From the NCBI GenBank assembly GCA_032124015.1, contig JAQBEH010000107.1:1-50825 (forward strand): a DNA stretch of 50,825 nucleotides, read 5' to 3'. Source of the stretch: DASRJG01 sp032124015. Lineage in GTDB: Bacteria > Acidobacteriota > Polarisedimenticolia > Polarisedimenticolales > DASRJG01. Under the pieces are notes generated by a model that worked only from the letters and a program-made list of their open reading frames with translations, ran no database searches and was not told where the DNA came from. Below are positions 43,133-50,825 of the stretch, piece by piece; position 1 is the stretch's first letter, and each line of letters opens with the position of its first letter. The position numbers and the translations under genes are program-made.

Positions 43133-44509
43133 ATGAGCGCAGCCGCCACCTTCGTCCGTGAGAACCGCGATCGCCACTTGAACGAGCTGATGGAAGTCCT
43201 TCGCATCCCGTCGGTTTCGACCGATCCCGCCCGCGCGGGGGAGGTGAAGCGTGCCGCCGCCTGGGTCAAGGCTCGCCTGGATCGGGCCGGCTGCTCTAAA
43301 ACCGAGATCTTCGGAACCATGCGCCACCCGATCGTCTACGGGGAGTGGCTGGGTGCGCCCGGAAAACCGACGATCCTCATCTACGGCCACTACGACGTGC
43401 AGCCCGAGGACCCGGTCGAGCTGTGGACCAGCCCGGCGTTCCAGCCGACGGTGAGGGACGGCCGCCTGTACGCGCGCGGAGCCTGCGACGACAAGGGACA
43501 GTTCATCATCCACATCAACGCGTTCGAGGCGTATCTGAAAACGGGCGGTTCGTGCCCGGTCAACGTGAAGTTCCTCATTGAAGGCGAAGAAGAAATCGGC
43601 TCCCCGAACCTCGAGCCGTTCATCGCCGCGCGCAAAGACCTGCTCGCCTGCGACGCGGTCGTCGTTTCCGACACGGCGATGTTCGACAAAAAGACCCCGT
43701 CGATCGTCCACGGCCTGCGCGGCCTCTCCTACATCCAGGTCGACGTTCGCGGAACCGCGAGAGACCTGCACTCGGGGACGTTCGGCGGCTCGGTGATCAA
43801 CCCGGCCTTCGCCCTGGCCCACATCATCGCGGGACTCAAGGACGCGAAGGGCAAGATCAAGGTCCCCGGCTTCTACGACAAAGTGCGCAAGTTGACGGCC
43901 AAAGAGCGCAAGGGGTTCCTGAAGCTCCCCCACTCCGACACCGCCTGGAGGAAGTCGATCGGCGCGAAGGTCCTGTTCGGCGAGCCGGGCTTCACGACGC
44001 TCGAGCGGGTCTGGGCCCGGCCGACGCTCGAGGTCAACGGCATCTGGGGCGGCTTCCAAGGGGACGGTGCCAAAACCGTCATCCCGGCCGAGGCGCACGC
44101 GAAGATCTCGATGCGGCTGGTCCCCGATCAAAAACCGAAAGAGATCGTCGCGAAGGTGACGAGCGCGATCAAGAAGCTCACGCCCAAGTCGGTGGACGTC
44201 ACGGTGACTCACATCCACTCAGGGGAAGGCTGGCTCGCCGACACGCACCACGTCGCGCTCCAGGCCGCCGCCCGCGCGGTCAAAAAGGCGTTCGGCAAGA
44301 CTCCGGTTTTCACGCGCGAGGGCGGCTCGATCCCCGTGGTCGCCACGTTCGATCGCATCCTCAAGGTTCCCTCGGTCCTGATGGGGATCGGCCTCCACGA
44401 CGACAACCTCCACGCACCCAACGAAAAGATCGACCTCGACAATTTCTTCAATGGCAACGAGGCCGCGGTCTACCTGATGGACGAACTGGGCACCTCCGCC
44501 GGCCGCTGA
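43133..44509 (+). CDS. M20-family dipeptidase
   Basis: This 458-residue zinc peptidase has the M20 motifs in order: IYGHYDVQPEDP with the first ligand, GACDDKGQFI with the bridging Asp, IEGEEEIGS with the catalytic Glu pair, and DLHSGTFGG at the dimerisation-domain boundary, closing with GLHDDNLHAPNE. These fit the carnosinase/PepV-like dipeptidases that act in the cytoplasm. AGGAGG lies 11 bases before ATG 43133. With the divergent OPT transporter it forms a peptide import and cleavage unit. Confidence 0.92.
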   Translation: MSAAATFVRENRDRHLNELMEVLRIPSVSTDPARAGEVKRAAAWVKARLDRAGCSKTEIFGTMRHPIVYGEWLGAPGKPTILIYGHYDVQPEDPVELWTSPAFQPTVRDGRLYARGACDDKGQFIIHINAFEAYLKTGGSCPVNVKFLIEGEEEIGSPNLEPFIAARKDLLACDAVVVSDTAMFDKKTPSIVHGLRGLSYIQVDVRGTARDLHSGTFGGSVINPAFALAHIIAGLKDAKGKIKVPGFYDKVRKLTAKERKGFLKLPHSDTAWRKSIGAKVLFGEPGFTTLERVWARPTLEVNGIWGGFQGDGAKTVIPAEAHAKISMRLVPDQKPKEIVAKVTSAIKKLTPKSVDVTVTHIHSGEGWLADTHHVALQAAARAVKKAFGKTPVFTREGGSIPVVATFDRILKVPSVLMGIGLHDDNLHAPNEKIDLDNFFNGNEAAVYLMDELGTSAGR

Positions 44510-44519
44510 GCGGCCGTTG

Positions 44520-45242
44520 ATGGATGCCGGAATGGCCGCCGTGCTCGTCGCCGCCGCGATCAGCCTGAAGGCGCCCCTCGAGGACGCCGCCGGGTGGTTC
44601 GGCGCGACGAGTCCCGGCGAGTCTATTGCGTTCACGTTCGGAAGCAGCGGGCAACTGGCCGCCCAGATCGAACACGGCGCGCCGGTTGACCTGTTCATTG
44701 CCGCCTCGCCCGTCGAACTCGAGCGCCTGGCAATCGGCGAACACATCGACCGCAAGACGCGAACCACGCTCGCGGGGAATCGACTCGTCCTCATGGTCCC
44801 AAAAGGTGCAACGCTCCCGGCGGATTTCGCCGGCCTCGCCGCCCCCCGCTTCGCGAGGATCGCCATCGGCAACCCGCGAACCGTTCCCGCGGGCCGGTAC
44901 GCGCGCCAGGCTCTCGTGGCGACCGGCATCGCCGACCGGGTCGACTCCCGCCTCGTCTACGCTGAAAACGCGGTTCAGATCGTCGACCTCGTGAAGCGCG
45001 GCGAGGCGGACGCCGCGGTGATCTACGCCACCGATGCGCGGGAAGGCGGAAACAGCCCGGGTCCGACCCTCGAGATTCCCGCAGCGCTCCACGCTCCGAT
45101 CCTCTGCGAGGGAGCGGTCGTCGATGGTGCCGTCGCCGGAGCGCGCGCGGCGGCGTTCCTGAAGTTTCTCGCCTCGGCCGCGGGGCGCGAAATCTTCGTC
45201 AAGCACGGCTTCGTCGCGCCGGAGAGCACGGCGCCGCTGTGA
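44520..45242 (+). CDS. modA: Molybdate-binding protein ModA, no visible signal peptide
   Basis: This protein of about 240 residues matches mature ModA: FTFGSSGQLAAQIEHGAPVDLFIAAS, then NPRTVPAGRYARQAL, and a C-terminal FLASAAGREIFVKHGF. The first strand of the mature domain (AAVLVAAAISL) begins at about residue 6, so there is no room for a cleavable signal peptide. The upstream frame runs into the M20 gene and offers no earlier start. The gene may have lost its 5' end, or the first strand may act as an inefficient signal. ATG 44520 is preferred to TTG 44517. Confidence 0.85.
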   Translation: MDAGMAAVLVAAAISLKAPLEDAAGWFGATSPGESIAFTFGSSGQLAAQIEHGAPVDLFIAASPVELERLAIGEHIDRKTRTTLAGNRLVLMVPKGATLPADFAGLAAPRFARIAIGNPRTVPAGRYARQALVATGIADRVDSRLVYAENAVQIVDLVKRGEADAAVIYATDAREGGNSPGPTLEIPAALHAPILCEGAVVDGAVAGARAAAFLKFLASAAGREIFVKHGFVAPESTAPL

Positions 45243-45874
45243 TCGCGTCCGCGCTTTTTCTCTCGATCGTCGTCGCGACACTGGCGACCGCGATCGCGGT
45301 GGCCTTGGGCACGGGGGCCGGTTGGTTCCTCGCGCGTCGCGCGTTTGCCGGCCGCGAGCTGGTCGATGCCCTGCTGAGCCTGCCGTTGGTCCTCCCCCCG
45401 ACGGTCACCGGCTACTACCTGCTCGTCGTGCTCGGGCGGAAGGGACCCTTGGGAGGCCTGGCGATCCCGTTCACTCTCGCGGCATGCGTCGTCGCCGCGA
45501 CGGTCATGGCCTTCCCTCTCGTGGTGCGAGCCGCGCGCGTGGCCTTCGAAGAGATCGACCCGCGCCAGCGCCTCGCCGCGGCGAGCCTCGGCTCAGGCTC
45601 CGTCTCCACCCTGTGGCGCGTCGAGCTTCCGCTGGCGCGGCGGGGGTTGGCCGCAGGAGCGGCGCTCGGGTTCGCCCGCGCTTTGGGCGAGTTCGGCGCG
45701 ACGCTGATGCTCGCGGGGAATATCCCGGGCCGCACGCAGACGCTTCCGCTGGCGATCTACGAAGCCGCCATGACCGGCGAGAATTCCACGGCGTTGGCGC
45801 TCTCGATCGCCCTGACCGCCGTCTCCGTCGTCGTCCTTCTCATCGTGGGACGCTTGGGCCGGGGGCGCACATGA
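45239..45874 (+). CDS. modB: Molybdate ABC transporter permease ModB
   Basis: This 211-residue permease has about five or six membrane segments and the ABC-permease loop ARALGEFGATLMLAGNIPGRTQTLP, which contacts ModC. The length fits ModB. GTG 45239 overlaps the modA stop, and its own stop overlaps modC as ATGA, so all three genes are coupled. Confidence 0.92.
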   Translation: MIASALFLSIVVATLATAIAVALGTGAGWFLARRAFAGRELVDALLSLPLVLPPTVTGYYLLVVLGRKGPLGGLAIPFTLAACVVAATVMAFPLVVRAARVAFEEIDPRQRLAAASLGSGSVSTLWRVELPLARRGLAAGAALGFARALGEFGATLMLAGNIPGRTQTLPLAIYEAAMTGENSTALALSIALTAVSVVVLLIVGRLGRGRT

Positions 45875-46917
45875 GTACGCTAACCGCCGACATCGCCCTG
45901 ACGCGAGGAGAGTTCCGGCTCGAAGCCGCGTTGTCCGCCCCACCCGGAATCACGACCGTCGTTGGGGTCAGCGGAGCCGGAAAATCAACGCTCCTGCTGG
46001 CTCTTCTGGGAGACCGGACGCCGTTATCCGGACGGATTGCTTTGGGCGATCGCACATTGTTCGACGCGGCCAAGAGAATCGACGTTCCGGTCCACGAGCG
46101 GCGGATCGGGATCGTCTTCCAGGACGCGCTCCTCTTCCCGCACCTCAACGTACGAGACAACGTCGCGTTCGGTCTCGCCGCGGGCGACGACGCGAACGCC
46201 TGGCTCGATCGTGTCGGTGCTTCGACGCTCGCGGCGCGCCGTCCCGTGGATCTGTCGGGCGGCGAGCGCCAGCGGGTCGCTCTCGCCCGCGCGCTGGCGG
46301 CAGGCCCCGAGGCCCTTCTCCTCGACGAGCCCTTTTCCGCCCTCGACCCTGCCGCGCGCGCGTCGTTGGGCCAGCTTCTCATTGAGCTGCAGCGCGAATC
46401 CGGCGTCCCGTTCGTTCACGTGACCCACGATCCCGGCGAAGCGTTGCGCATCGGCGAGCGGACGATCGCTCTCGAGGGTGGACGCGTCGCGGCCTTCGGT
46501 CGCACGTCGGAGGTCCTATCGGGAAGCCTCGGCCGCATCGCCGCCGTCGGCTCGGACAACTGGCTGCGCGGCACCGTCCTCGACGACGGACCCGACGGGT
46601 CGCGCGTCGATTGCGGCGGGACGGTCGTCGTCACCGGGCGGCTCCATCGCCCACCCGGAGATACGGTCGTCCTCATGCTTCCCGCGGAGGACGTGCTCGT
46701 AGCCCGTGGCGAGATCCACGGAACCAGTGCGCGCAACATTCTCGCCGGCCTTGTCGTCTCGCTCGACGAGGTTGATGACGCCATCGACGTCATCGTCGCA
46801 ACCCCCGTGGAGCTGCGCGCGCGCGTCACGCGCGCGGCTGTTTCGGAGCTGGCGCTCGCCCCGCGCGCGAAGGTCTGGCTGCTGGTGAAGGCAAACGCGT
46901 TTCGAGTGGCGGGCTAG
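45871..46917 (+). CDS. modC: Molybdate ABC transporter ATPase ModC
   Basis: This 348-residue ATPase has Walker A GVSGAGKST (about 33-41), Q-loop in VFQDALLFPHL, signature LSGGERQRVALARAL, Walker B LLLDEPFSALD and H-loop in VTHDPGEAL. The C-terminal region from about residue 285 (TSARNILAG onward) is a TOBE/Mop-type domain that binds molybdate in related proteins. It drives molybdate uptake with ModB. It follows modB with an ATGA overlap. Confidence 0.93.
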   Translation: MSTLTADIALTRGEFRLEAALSAPPGITTVVGVSGAGKSTLLLALLGDRTPLSGRIALGDRTLFDAAKRIDVPVHERRIGIVFQDALLFPHLNVRDNVAFGLAAGDDANAWLDRVGASTLAARRPVDLSGGERQRVALARALAAGPEALLLDEPFSALDPAARASLGQLLIELQRESGVPFVHVTHDPGEALRIGERTIALEGGRVAAFGRTSEVLSGSLGRIAAVGSDNWLRGTVLDDGPDGSRVDCGGTVVVTGRLHRPPGDTVVLMLPAEDVLVARGEIHGTSARNILAGLVVSLDEVDDAIDVIVATPVELRARVTRAAVSELALAPRAKVWLLVKANAFRVAG

Positions 46918-47098
46918 AGCGTCGGACTCCGGTCGTACGCAGCCTCGACGCCTTAGCGGCGCCGCGAACGGCCGGCCTTCGGAGCGCTTGTTCGGCGCGC
47001 CTTCGGAGCTTCAATGCGGCCGCCCGATCATCTCGTAGGACATGGGCCACAACCGTGAGGAACAGCAAGCGCCCCGCCGGCGTGAACCGAATCTTCAC
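46826..47098 (-). pseudogene. Remnant of a ParE-type toxin
   Basis: The GTG at 47098 overlaps the end of the antitoxin frame in the way usual for Phd/ParE operons. The first 33 or so codons (KIRFTPAGRLLFLTVVAHVLRDD, then ALKLRRRAEQAL) resemble ParE/RelE-family toxins. After about residue 40 the reading frame becomes Arg/Pro/Ala-rich, loses similarity and runs on into the 3' end of modC. I read it as a decayed toxin whose C-terminal half has been lost or frame-shifted. Confidence 0.55.
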
Positions 47099-47371
47099 TT
47101 GGCGGTCGCTCCGAGGATCTCATCCGCTTCGGCCAGGACCGCGTCGAGATCGAACCCCTTACCAGCCGTGATCTCTTGTTCGCCTCGCGGGATGAGCCTC
47201 AGAACCTGCCGCTCGTGTTCACCGCGCTCGTACTCCTCTGAGTAGCACCGCCGCCGCCCGGCCGCGCTCAGTGATGACCGCCGGCTGCTTCGAGGTCTTG
47301 AGGCGCTTCAGCGCCGCCGCGGCGTCCTGTCTAAGACCCGTGACCGGAATGATGTTGGGGACCTTGGCCAT
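47095..47371 (-). pseudogene. Phd/YefM-family antitoxin with a frameshift
   Basis: From ATG 47371 the protein reads as a Phd-type antitoxin: AKVPNIIPVTGLRQDAAAAL, then KQPAVITERGRAAAVLL. It stops early, at 47219. In another frame the expected continuation resumes at about 47236: EEYERGEHERQVLRLIPRGE to DAVLAEADEILGATAK, ending at 47095. The gap fits a deletion of about five bases where the intact gene would read Leu-Ser-Val-Glu-Glu-Tyr. GGAGG lies eight bases before the ATG (47380-47384), so the N-terminal DNA-binding part may still be made. Confidence 0.75.
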
Positions 47372-47488
47372 GAATGTATCCTCCAAACGTACGTGTGAAC
47401 GCACAGCGACTCGCTACCCGGGTCAGGAATGATGGCGGCCGCTCCGGTTCCGGCCCTCTCGGCGTTACACTTCGTTCGGGTTTTCACC

Positions 47489-48955
47489 ATGGATATCGGA
47501 CGCAACGAGCCCTGCCGCTGCGGCAGTGGAAGAAAGTACAAGCGGTGCTGTGGGGCGCCGAAGTCCGACCCCCTGGAACTGGCTGCGGGAGCGATCCGGG
47601 GTGCGCAGGATTCCGCCGAGATGAAAGCCTTGCGCCTCATCCGCGGCGAGTTCGGCAAAGATGCGTTCGGCGCCGCGTGGGACGAGTTCGATCTCACCGA
47701 AGGGAGCCTCGATCCCCTCTGCGACGAAGAAGATCTTTTCCCCTCCTGGCTTCTCTACGATTGGGAGCCGTGGGACGAGGATCGCCACAGCCGGCGCCCG
47801 CTGGAAGTGCGCCTCACGCCCGCGGCGGGCGCTATTGCCGAGCGCGGTGGATCGCTTTCTCCCGAGGAGCGCAACTACCTGCTCAAGGTGGCGATGGCGC
47901 CGACGAGCTTCCATGAGGTCATCGCGTCGCAACCCGGACGTACGACGACCCTGCGCGACATTTTTCTCGGCACCGAGGTCACCGTGTTCGAGAGGCTCGG
48001 GTCGTCGAACGTGCGGCCGGGGGACATCCTGTACGGTCGGGTCGTGGACTTCGATGACGTCGCGCTCATCATCGGCTCGGGCCAGTACCTCATCCCGTCT
48101 AGCGGCACGTCGATCGTGCTCGACGCCAAGGCGGGGCTGCGGCGACGACCGGGGAAGCTCACCGCTGAGAAGCTCTGCCGAGAAGAGCCGATCCTCCGAA
48201 GCGTCTACCTCGACCTGCGCGAGCAAATCGTCCACCCGCAACCGCCCGTGCTGTCCAACACCGACGGCGACCTCATGGAACTCCACACGCTGTCGTATCG
48301 GATCGACGATGCGGAAGCCGCGTTCGCCGCGCTGTCACCGCTGGCCGTCGGCATCGCCCGCGACGAACTACTGCTCGACGCCAAGCGCGATCGCGGCGGG
48401 AAGCTTCGCCAAGTCACGATTCCATGGATGCGCGCCGCCAACGCGACGAACGCAGTCCTGCCGAACATGACCCTCGCCGTATTCGAGATCAACGGGACGG
48501 ACTTGACCGTGAACGTGAACTCCTCCGAACGGGCGGCGACCGCGAGAGCCGAGCTCGTGAGGCGCCTCGGAGACCGGGCGGCATTCCTGCGCGACGAGGT
48601 GGAATCCATCGACGAGATCGCCGAGGATCGTGCGGCACGCCGACGGGATGAGGAACTCGAGGCGGCGCCCGAGGTCCAGGCCCTGATTGCGAAGATGAAC
48701 GCCGACCACTACGCGACGTGGCCGGACGTCCCACTTCCGGCGCTGAAGGGAAAGACTCCGCTCGCCGCGATGCGCACAGCCGATGGTCGCGAACGCGTCG
48801 AGGCGCTCATCGCGGACTTCGAACGCACGCAAAACGACGGGCGCAGCACGATGCCGCGCTACGACTTCAACCAGCTGCGCACGGCGCTGGGTCTGCCGCG
48901 GAGACAGCCGCGGGGCCCTCGGTCGATCGTTCCGCCGTCGGACGGAGCGCCGTGA
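47489..48955 (+). CDS. SEC-C motif protein of unknown function
   Basis: This 488-residue protein begins with an SEC-C zinc motif, NEPCRCGSGRKYKRCCG, right after the start. The rest has no domain I can name; it contains a strand-rich middle (FLGTEVTVFERLGSSNVRPGD, then ILYGRVVDFDDVALI) and a helical, acidic end with YDFNQLRTALGLPRRQP. SEC-C motifs bind zinc and often mark proteins linked to secretion or to mobile loci. It sits alone between two toxin-antitoxin loci in accessory-looking DNA. Confidence 0.8.
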   Translation: MDIGRNEPCRCGSGRKYKRCCGAPKSDPLELAAGAIRGAQDSAEMKALRLIRGEFGKDAFGAAWDEFDLTEGSLDPLCDEEDLFPSWLLYDWEPWDEDRHSRRPLEVRLTPAAGAIAERGGSLSPEERNYLLKVAMAPTSFHEVIASQPGRTTTLRDIFLGTEVTVFERLGSSNVRPGDILYGRVVDFDDVALIIGSGQYLIPSSGTSIVLDAKAGLRRRPGKLTAEKLCREEPILRSVYLDLREQIVHPQPPVLSNTDGDLMELHTLSYRIDDAEAAFAALSPLAVGIARDELLLDAKRDRGGKLRQVTIPWMRAANATNAVLPNMTLAVFEINGTDLTVNVNSSERAATARAELVRRLGDRAAFLRDEVESIDEIAEDRAARRRDEELEAAPEVQALIAKMNADHYATWPDVPLPALKGKTPLAAMRTADGRERVEALIADFERTQNDGRSTMPRYDFNQLRTALGLPRRQPRGPRSIVPPSDGAP

Positions 48956-49202
48956 TCGGAACGAAGTGGCGAAATGTCCGCGTTTTTGTTCGAGGTGGAC
49001 TGGTCATGGCAACTCGCGAGGCGTTCCGCGTGAAAAACGGCCGCGCAGGATCGGCCAGGATCGACGATCGGCGCCCCTTCCAAGCTTTCGGACCCCGGGC
49101 ATTATCGAGAGTGTGACGAAAACTTCCGGCGGCTTTTCATGCGTGCGATCCTTCGTTGCCACGGCGTGTACGATGCCGTATGAGTCCGCCGACGAGGTCT
49201 CG
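48956..49202. other. Gap of about 250 bases with no clear gene
   Basis: No convincing coding frame is seen. TTGCCA (49156-49161) and TATGAG (49179-49184) with 17 bases between them could form a promoter for the DUF433/DUF5615 pair, leaving a very short leader; this is weak. An in-frame earlier ATG for the DUF433 gene exists at 49173. Confidence 0.35.
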
Positions 49203-49451
49203 ATGACGCGCCAGGAACTGCTATCCCGAATCACGATCGACCCCAGGGTCTGCTTCGGCAAACCCTGCATTCGTGGGCACCGGATCTGGGTTGCGCTCGT
49301 GCTCGATTTCCTCGCCAGCGGGATGAAGAACGACGAGATCCTTTTGGAATATCCCGACCTCGAAGAGGCGGACATCCTCGCGTGCATCGCGTATGGCGCC
49401 GAGATGTCGCGGGAGCGGTACATCGACATCCCTGCCGAGGGCGCCGGTTGA
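49203..49451 (+). CDS. DUF433 family antitoxin
   Basis: This 82-residue protein matches DUF433: RITIDPRVCFGKPCIRGHRI, then VLDFLASGMKNDEILLEYP and DLEEADILACIAYG. DUF433 proteins are winged-helix-like antitoxins paired with DUF5615 PIN-like toxins. The stop overlaps the toxin start as TTGA. The typical order, antitoxin then toxin, is kept and the frame is intact. Confidence 0.9.
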   Translation: MTRQELLSRITIDPRVCFGKPCIRGHRIWVALVLDFLASGMKNDEILLEYPDLEEADILACIAYGAEMSRERYIDIPAEGAG

Positions 49452-49813
49452 GGATCAAGCTCGACGAAAACCTCGGTGCTCGTCGTGCCGTGGAGCGACT
49501 CCGGTCGGCAGGCCACGACGTGGCGACGGTGACCGATCAACAACTTGAATCGGCATCGGACGATAGGCTTGCAGAGGTCTGCCGGGACGAGGATCGCTGC
49601 CTCGTTACGCTCGACCTGGGATTCGCCGACAGCGTCCGCTTTGTGCCGTCGCGATTCAGGGGAATCGCTGTTCTCCGACTGCCTACGAAGCGAACGCCGC
49701 CCGACCTGTATGCCGCGCTCGACACGTTCGTCACGGCGATCGAGGGAAGAGACGTGAAAGGAAAGCTCTGGATCGTACAGGGAAGGCGCATTCGCGAGCA
49801 TCAGGAAGAGTGA
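49448..49813 (+). CDS. DUF5615 PIN-like toxin
   Basis: This 121-residue protein has the DUF5615/PIN-like pattern: IKLDENLGARRAVERLRSAG with the first acidic residues, ATVTDQQLESASDDRLAEVC, and VTLDLGFAD with the later Asp. It probably cleaves RNA when free of its antitoxin. The start is TTG 49448, coupled to the DUF433 gene by a 4-base overlap. All expected acidic residues are present, so the pair may be functional, unlike the neighbouring Phd/ParE locus. Confidence 0.9.
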   Translation: MRIKLDENLGARRAVERLRSAGHDVATVTDQQLESASDDRLAEVCRDEDRCLVTLDLGFADSVRFVPSRFRGIAVLRLPTKRTPPDLYAALDTFVTAIEGRDVKGKLWIVQGRRIREHQEE

Positions 49814-49824
49814 ATCGTACCCGA

Positions 49825-50139
49825 CTAGTGACCGGTCTTCTTCGTCGCCTTCCGCTCCGGCGTATAGAACCACCACGGACGCGGCGGCGCGCCGTTGGCG
49901 TGGGCGACCAGCGACGCAAAGACGTCGATGACGCACGGATCGTGACGGACGCCGTCGATCTTGCAGAGCTTGGCGTACAGCGTGTCGGCGTTTTGTTTCT
50001 TCAGCGCCTTCGGCTCCAAGATGCCGAGTCTCACAAGGTCGAGGGCGGTGGCGGGGCCGACGTTGGGAAGCTCGAGGAGTCCTCTCGCGTTCGCGGGGAC
50101 ATCGGCGACACGGGGGGCGCGCTTCTTGGTTCGCGGCAT
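49825..50139 (-). CDS. Helix-hairpin-helix protein of the Cdd1/pathogenicity-locus family
   Basis: This 104-residue protein contains an HhH segment, LPNVGPATALDLVRLGI, followed by KKQNADTLYAKLCKIDGVRHDPCVIDVFASLV and WWFYTPERK. This is the pattern of the small Cdd1-type proteins. The HhH motif suggests DNA binding, but no function is established. ATG 50139 is preferred to the start at 50157 because GGAG lies eight bases upstream. It lies just downstream of the isomerase gene on the same strand, five bases away. Confidence 0.85.
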   Translation of the reverse strand: MPRTKKRAPRVADVPANARGLLELPNVGPATALDLVRLGILEPKALKKQNADTLYAKLCKIDGVRHDPCVIDVFASLVAHANGAPPRPWWFYTPERKATKKTGH

Positions 50140-50144
50140 GGTTT

Positions 50145-50825
50145 CTACTCCACCCACCGGTAGACCGCGTCAAACGGTGTTTTGCCCGGGGCTTTCGCGA
50201 TGCCGCGGCCGGGATTCGCGGCGAGGTGCTCGAGGATCTTGAACGCGGTCTCGTCGTCGCCTTCGGCGGCTTCTGAGGCGAGCTGCTCGGCGGTCGCACC
50301 GGTTTTGCCGCGTGCCTTCAACGCGGCGACGAGCTTCAACTGCACGTCAAGCACGCTGCCTGCCGCTTTCTTTCCCGCCTCGACGCCCGGCTGGTGGTAG
50401 GCGTTGACGTTGACCAGCGTCGCGTAGAAACCGACCGCCCTCTCGTAGAGCGCGATCAACATGCCGACATTGCGAGGAGAGACCTCGGGAATCGTGATCG
50501 TGATCGATGCGCGGCCGTTCTCGTACAACGCGCGGCGCGTGCCTTGGAGGAGGCCCGAGAGGTAATCGCCCGACGTGACACCGGGCTCGACCTCGAGCGG
50601 TGAGCCCGCACGGTCTTTCGTCACCTCGATGAAGGTGGCGAAAAAATTCGGCACGCCATCTCGCAGCTGCTGCACGTAGGCGTGCTGGTCGGTCGAGCCC
50701 TTGTTGCCGTACACGGTCAGCCCCTGCTCGACGACGTTGCCCGCCCGATCGTGCTCCTTTCCGATCGACTCCATGATGAGCTGCTGGAGATAGCGGGAGA
50801 ACAGGAGCAGACGGTCCTTGTAGGG
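50145..50825 (-). CDS. pgi: Glucose-6-phosphate isomerase, 3' part (runs off window)
   Basis: The last 226 residues of the enzyme are present; the 5' end lies beyond the window. The family motif VYGNKGSTDQHAYVQQLRDG is clear, followed by EVSPRNVGMLIALYERAVGFYATLVNVNAYHQPGVEAGK, typical of the longer bacterial isomerases. It interconverts glucose 6-phosphate and fructose 6-phosphate. The C-terminal extension (about 80 residues, starting at about LDVQLKLVAAL) is helical and is seen in several bacterial members. Confidence 0.9.
   Translation of the reverse strand, partial: PYKDRLLLFSRYLQQLIMESIGKEHDRAGNVVEQGLTVYGNKGSTDQHAYVQQLRDGVPNFFATFIEVTKDRAGSPLEVEPGVTSGDYLSGLLQGTRRALYENGRASITITIPEVSPRNVGMLIALYERAVGFYATLVNVNAYHQPGVEAGKKAAGSVLDVQLKLVAALKARGKTGATAEQLASEAAEGDDETAFKILEHLAANPGRGIAKAPGKTPFDAVYRWVE

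Overview
The window is 50.8 kb of high-GC bacterial chromosome with dense, mostly ordinary metabolic genes. Lipobox lipoproteins, a CDP-alcohol phosphatidyltransferase, an RNase E/G-type RNase, a KorAB 2-oxoacid:ferredoxin oxidoreductase and a bacterial deoxyhypusine-synthase-like protein suggest an uncultured Gram-negative lineage, for example Acidobacteriota or a lineage once placed in Deltaproteobacteria. I cannot fix the phylum. Many genes share 1-4 bases with the next (ATGA, GTGA, TTGA, TGATG), so operons are tight. A second set of genes has a TAGAAT/TAGACT box only 6-7 bases before the start codon and no Shine-Dalgarno sequence, which points to leaderless mRNAs.

Layout. Bases 1-805 do not match the rest: a 10-base tandem array (18 units) is followed by AT-richer, repeat-structured DNA without a convincing gene. 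It ends at the first codon of a thioesterase-FAH hydrolase fusion. Bases 806-9794 hold that fusion, a GT39-like membrane glycosyltransferase with TPRs, an SDR, a NUDIX hydrolase with a small basic protein, a thioredoxin-like ferredoxin, a GDPD-glycerol kinase-like fusion, MutY and a membrane protein. A DUF4160/DUF2442 pair and an alpha/beta hydrolase follow. Bases 11152-17930 form a minus-strand run of seven end-to-end overlapping genes: AtuA, AtuA-like small subunit, enoyl-CoA hydratase, DusB, Rrf2 regulator, M24 peptidase and SulP transporter. Next come a peptide-binding lipoprotein overlapping a hybrid sensor kinase, and PgsA divergent from RNase E/G.

Bases 25546-34979 contain a DUF1028 protein overlapping a penicillin acylase, an unknown gene with a SirB1-type protein, korAB, an NTF2-like protein and an EamA transporter. 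Bases 34996-44509 contain a DHS-like enzyme, a CaiB-type CoA-transferase, an HprK-like kinase, a glutamate-cysteine ligase/nucleotidyltransferase/lipoprotein operon, and an OPT peptide transporter divergent from an M20 dipeptidase. The last two probably import and cleave peptides.

The right end starts with modABC, whose ModA lacks a visible signal peptide, and then becomes accessory-like: a broken Phd/ParE toxin-antitoxin pair, a SEC-C protein, an apparently intact DUF433/DUF5615 toxin-antitoxin pair, an HHH protein and the 3' part of glucose-6-phosphate isomerase, which runs off the window.

The most unusual signals are the REP/REPIN-like palindromes at 34978-35002 and 40671-40803, each supplying the stop codon of a gene; the leaderless promoter signature; the lipoprotein-sensor kinase pair; the gene fusions; and the abrupt composition break at the left end. 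I saw no CRISPR array, rRNA or convincing tRNA, and no clear new defence system.
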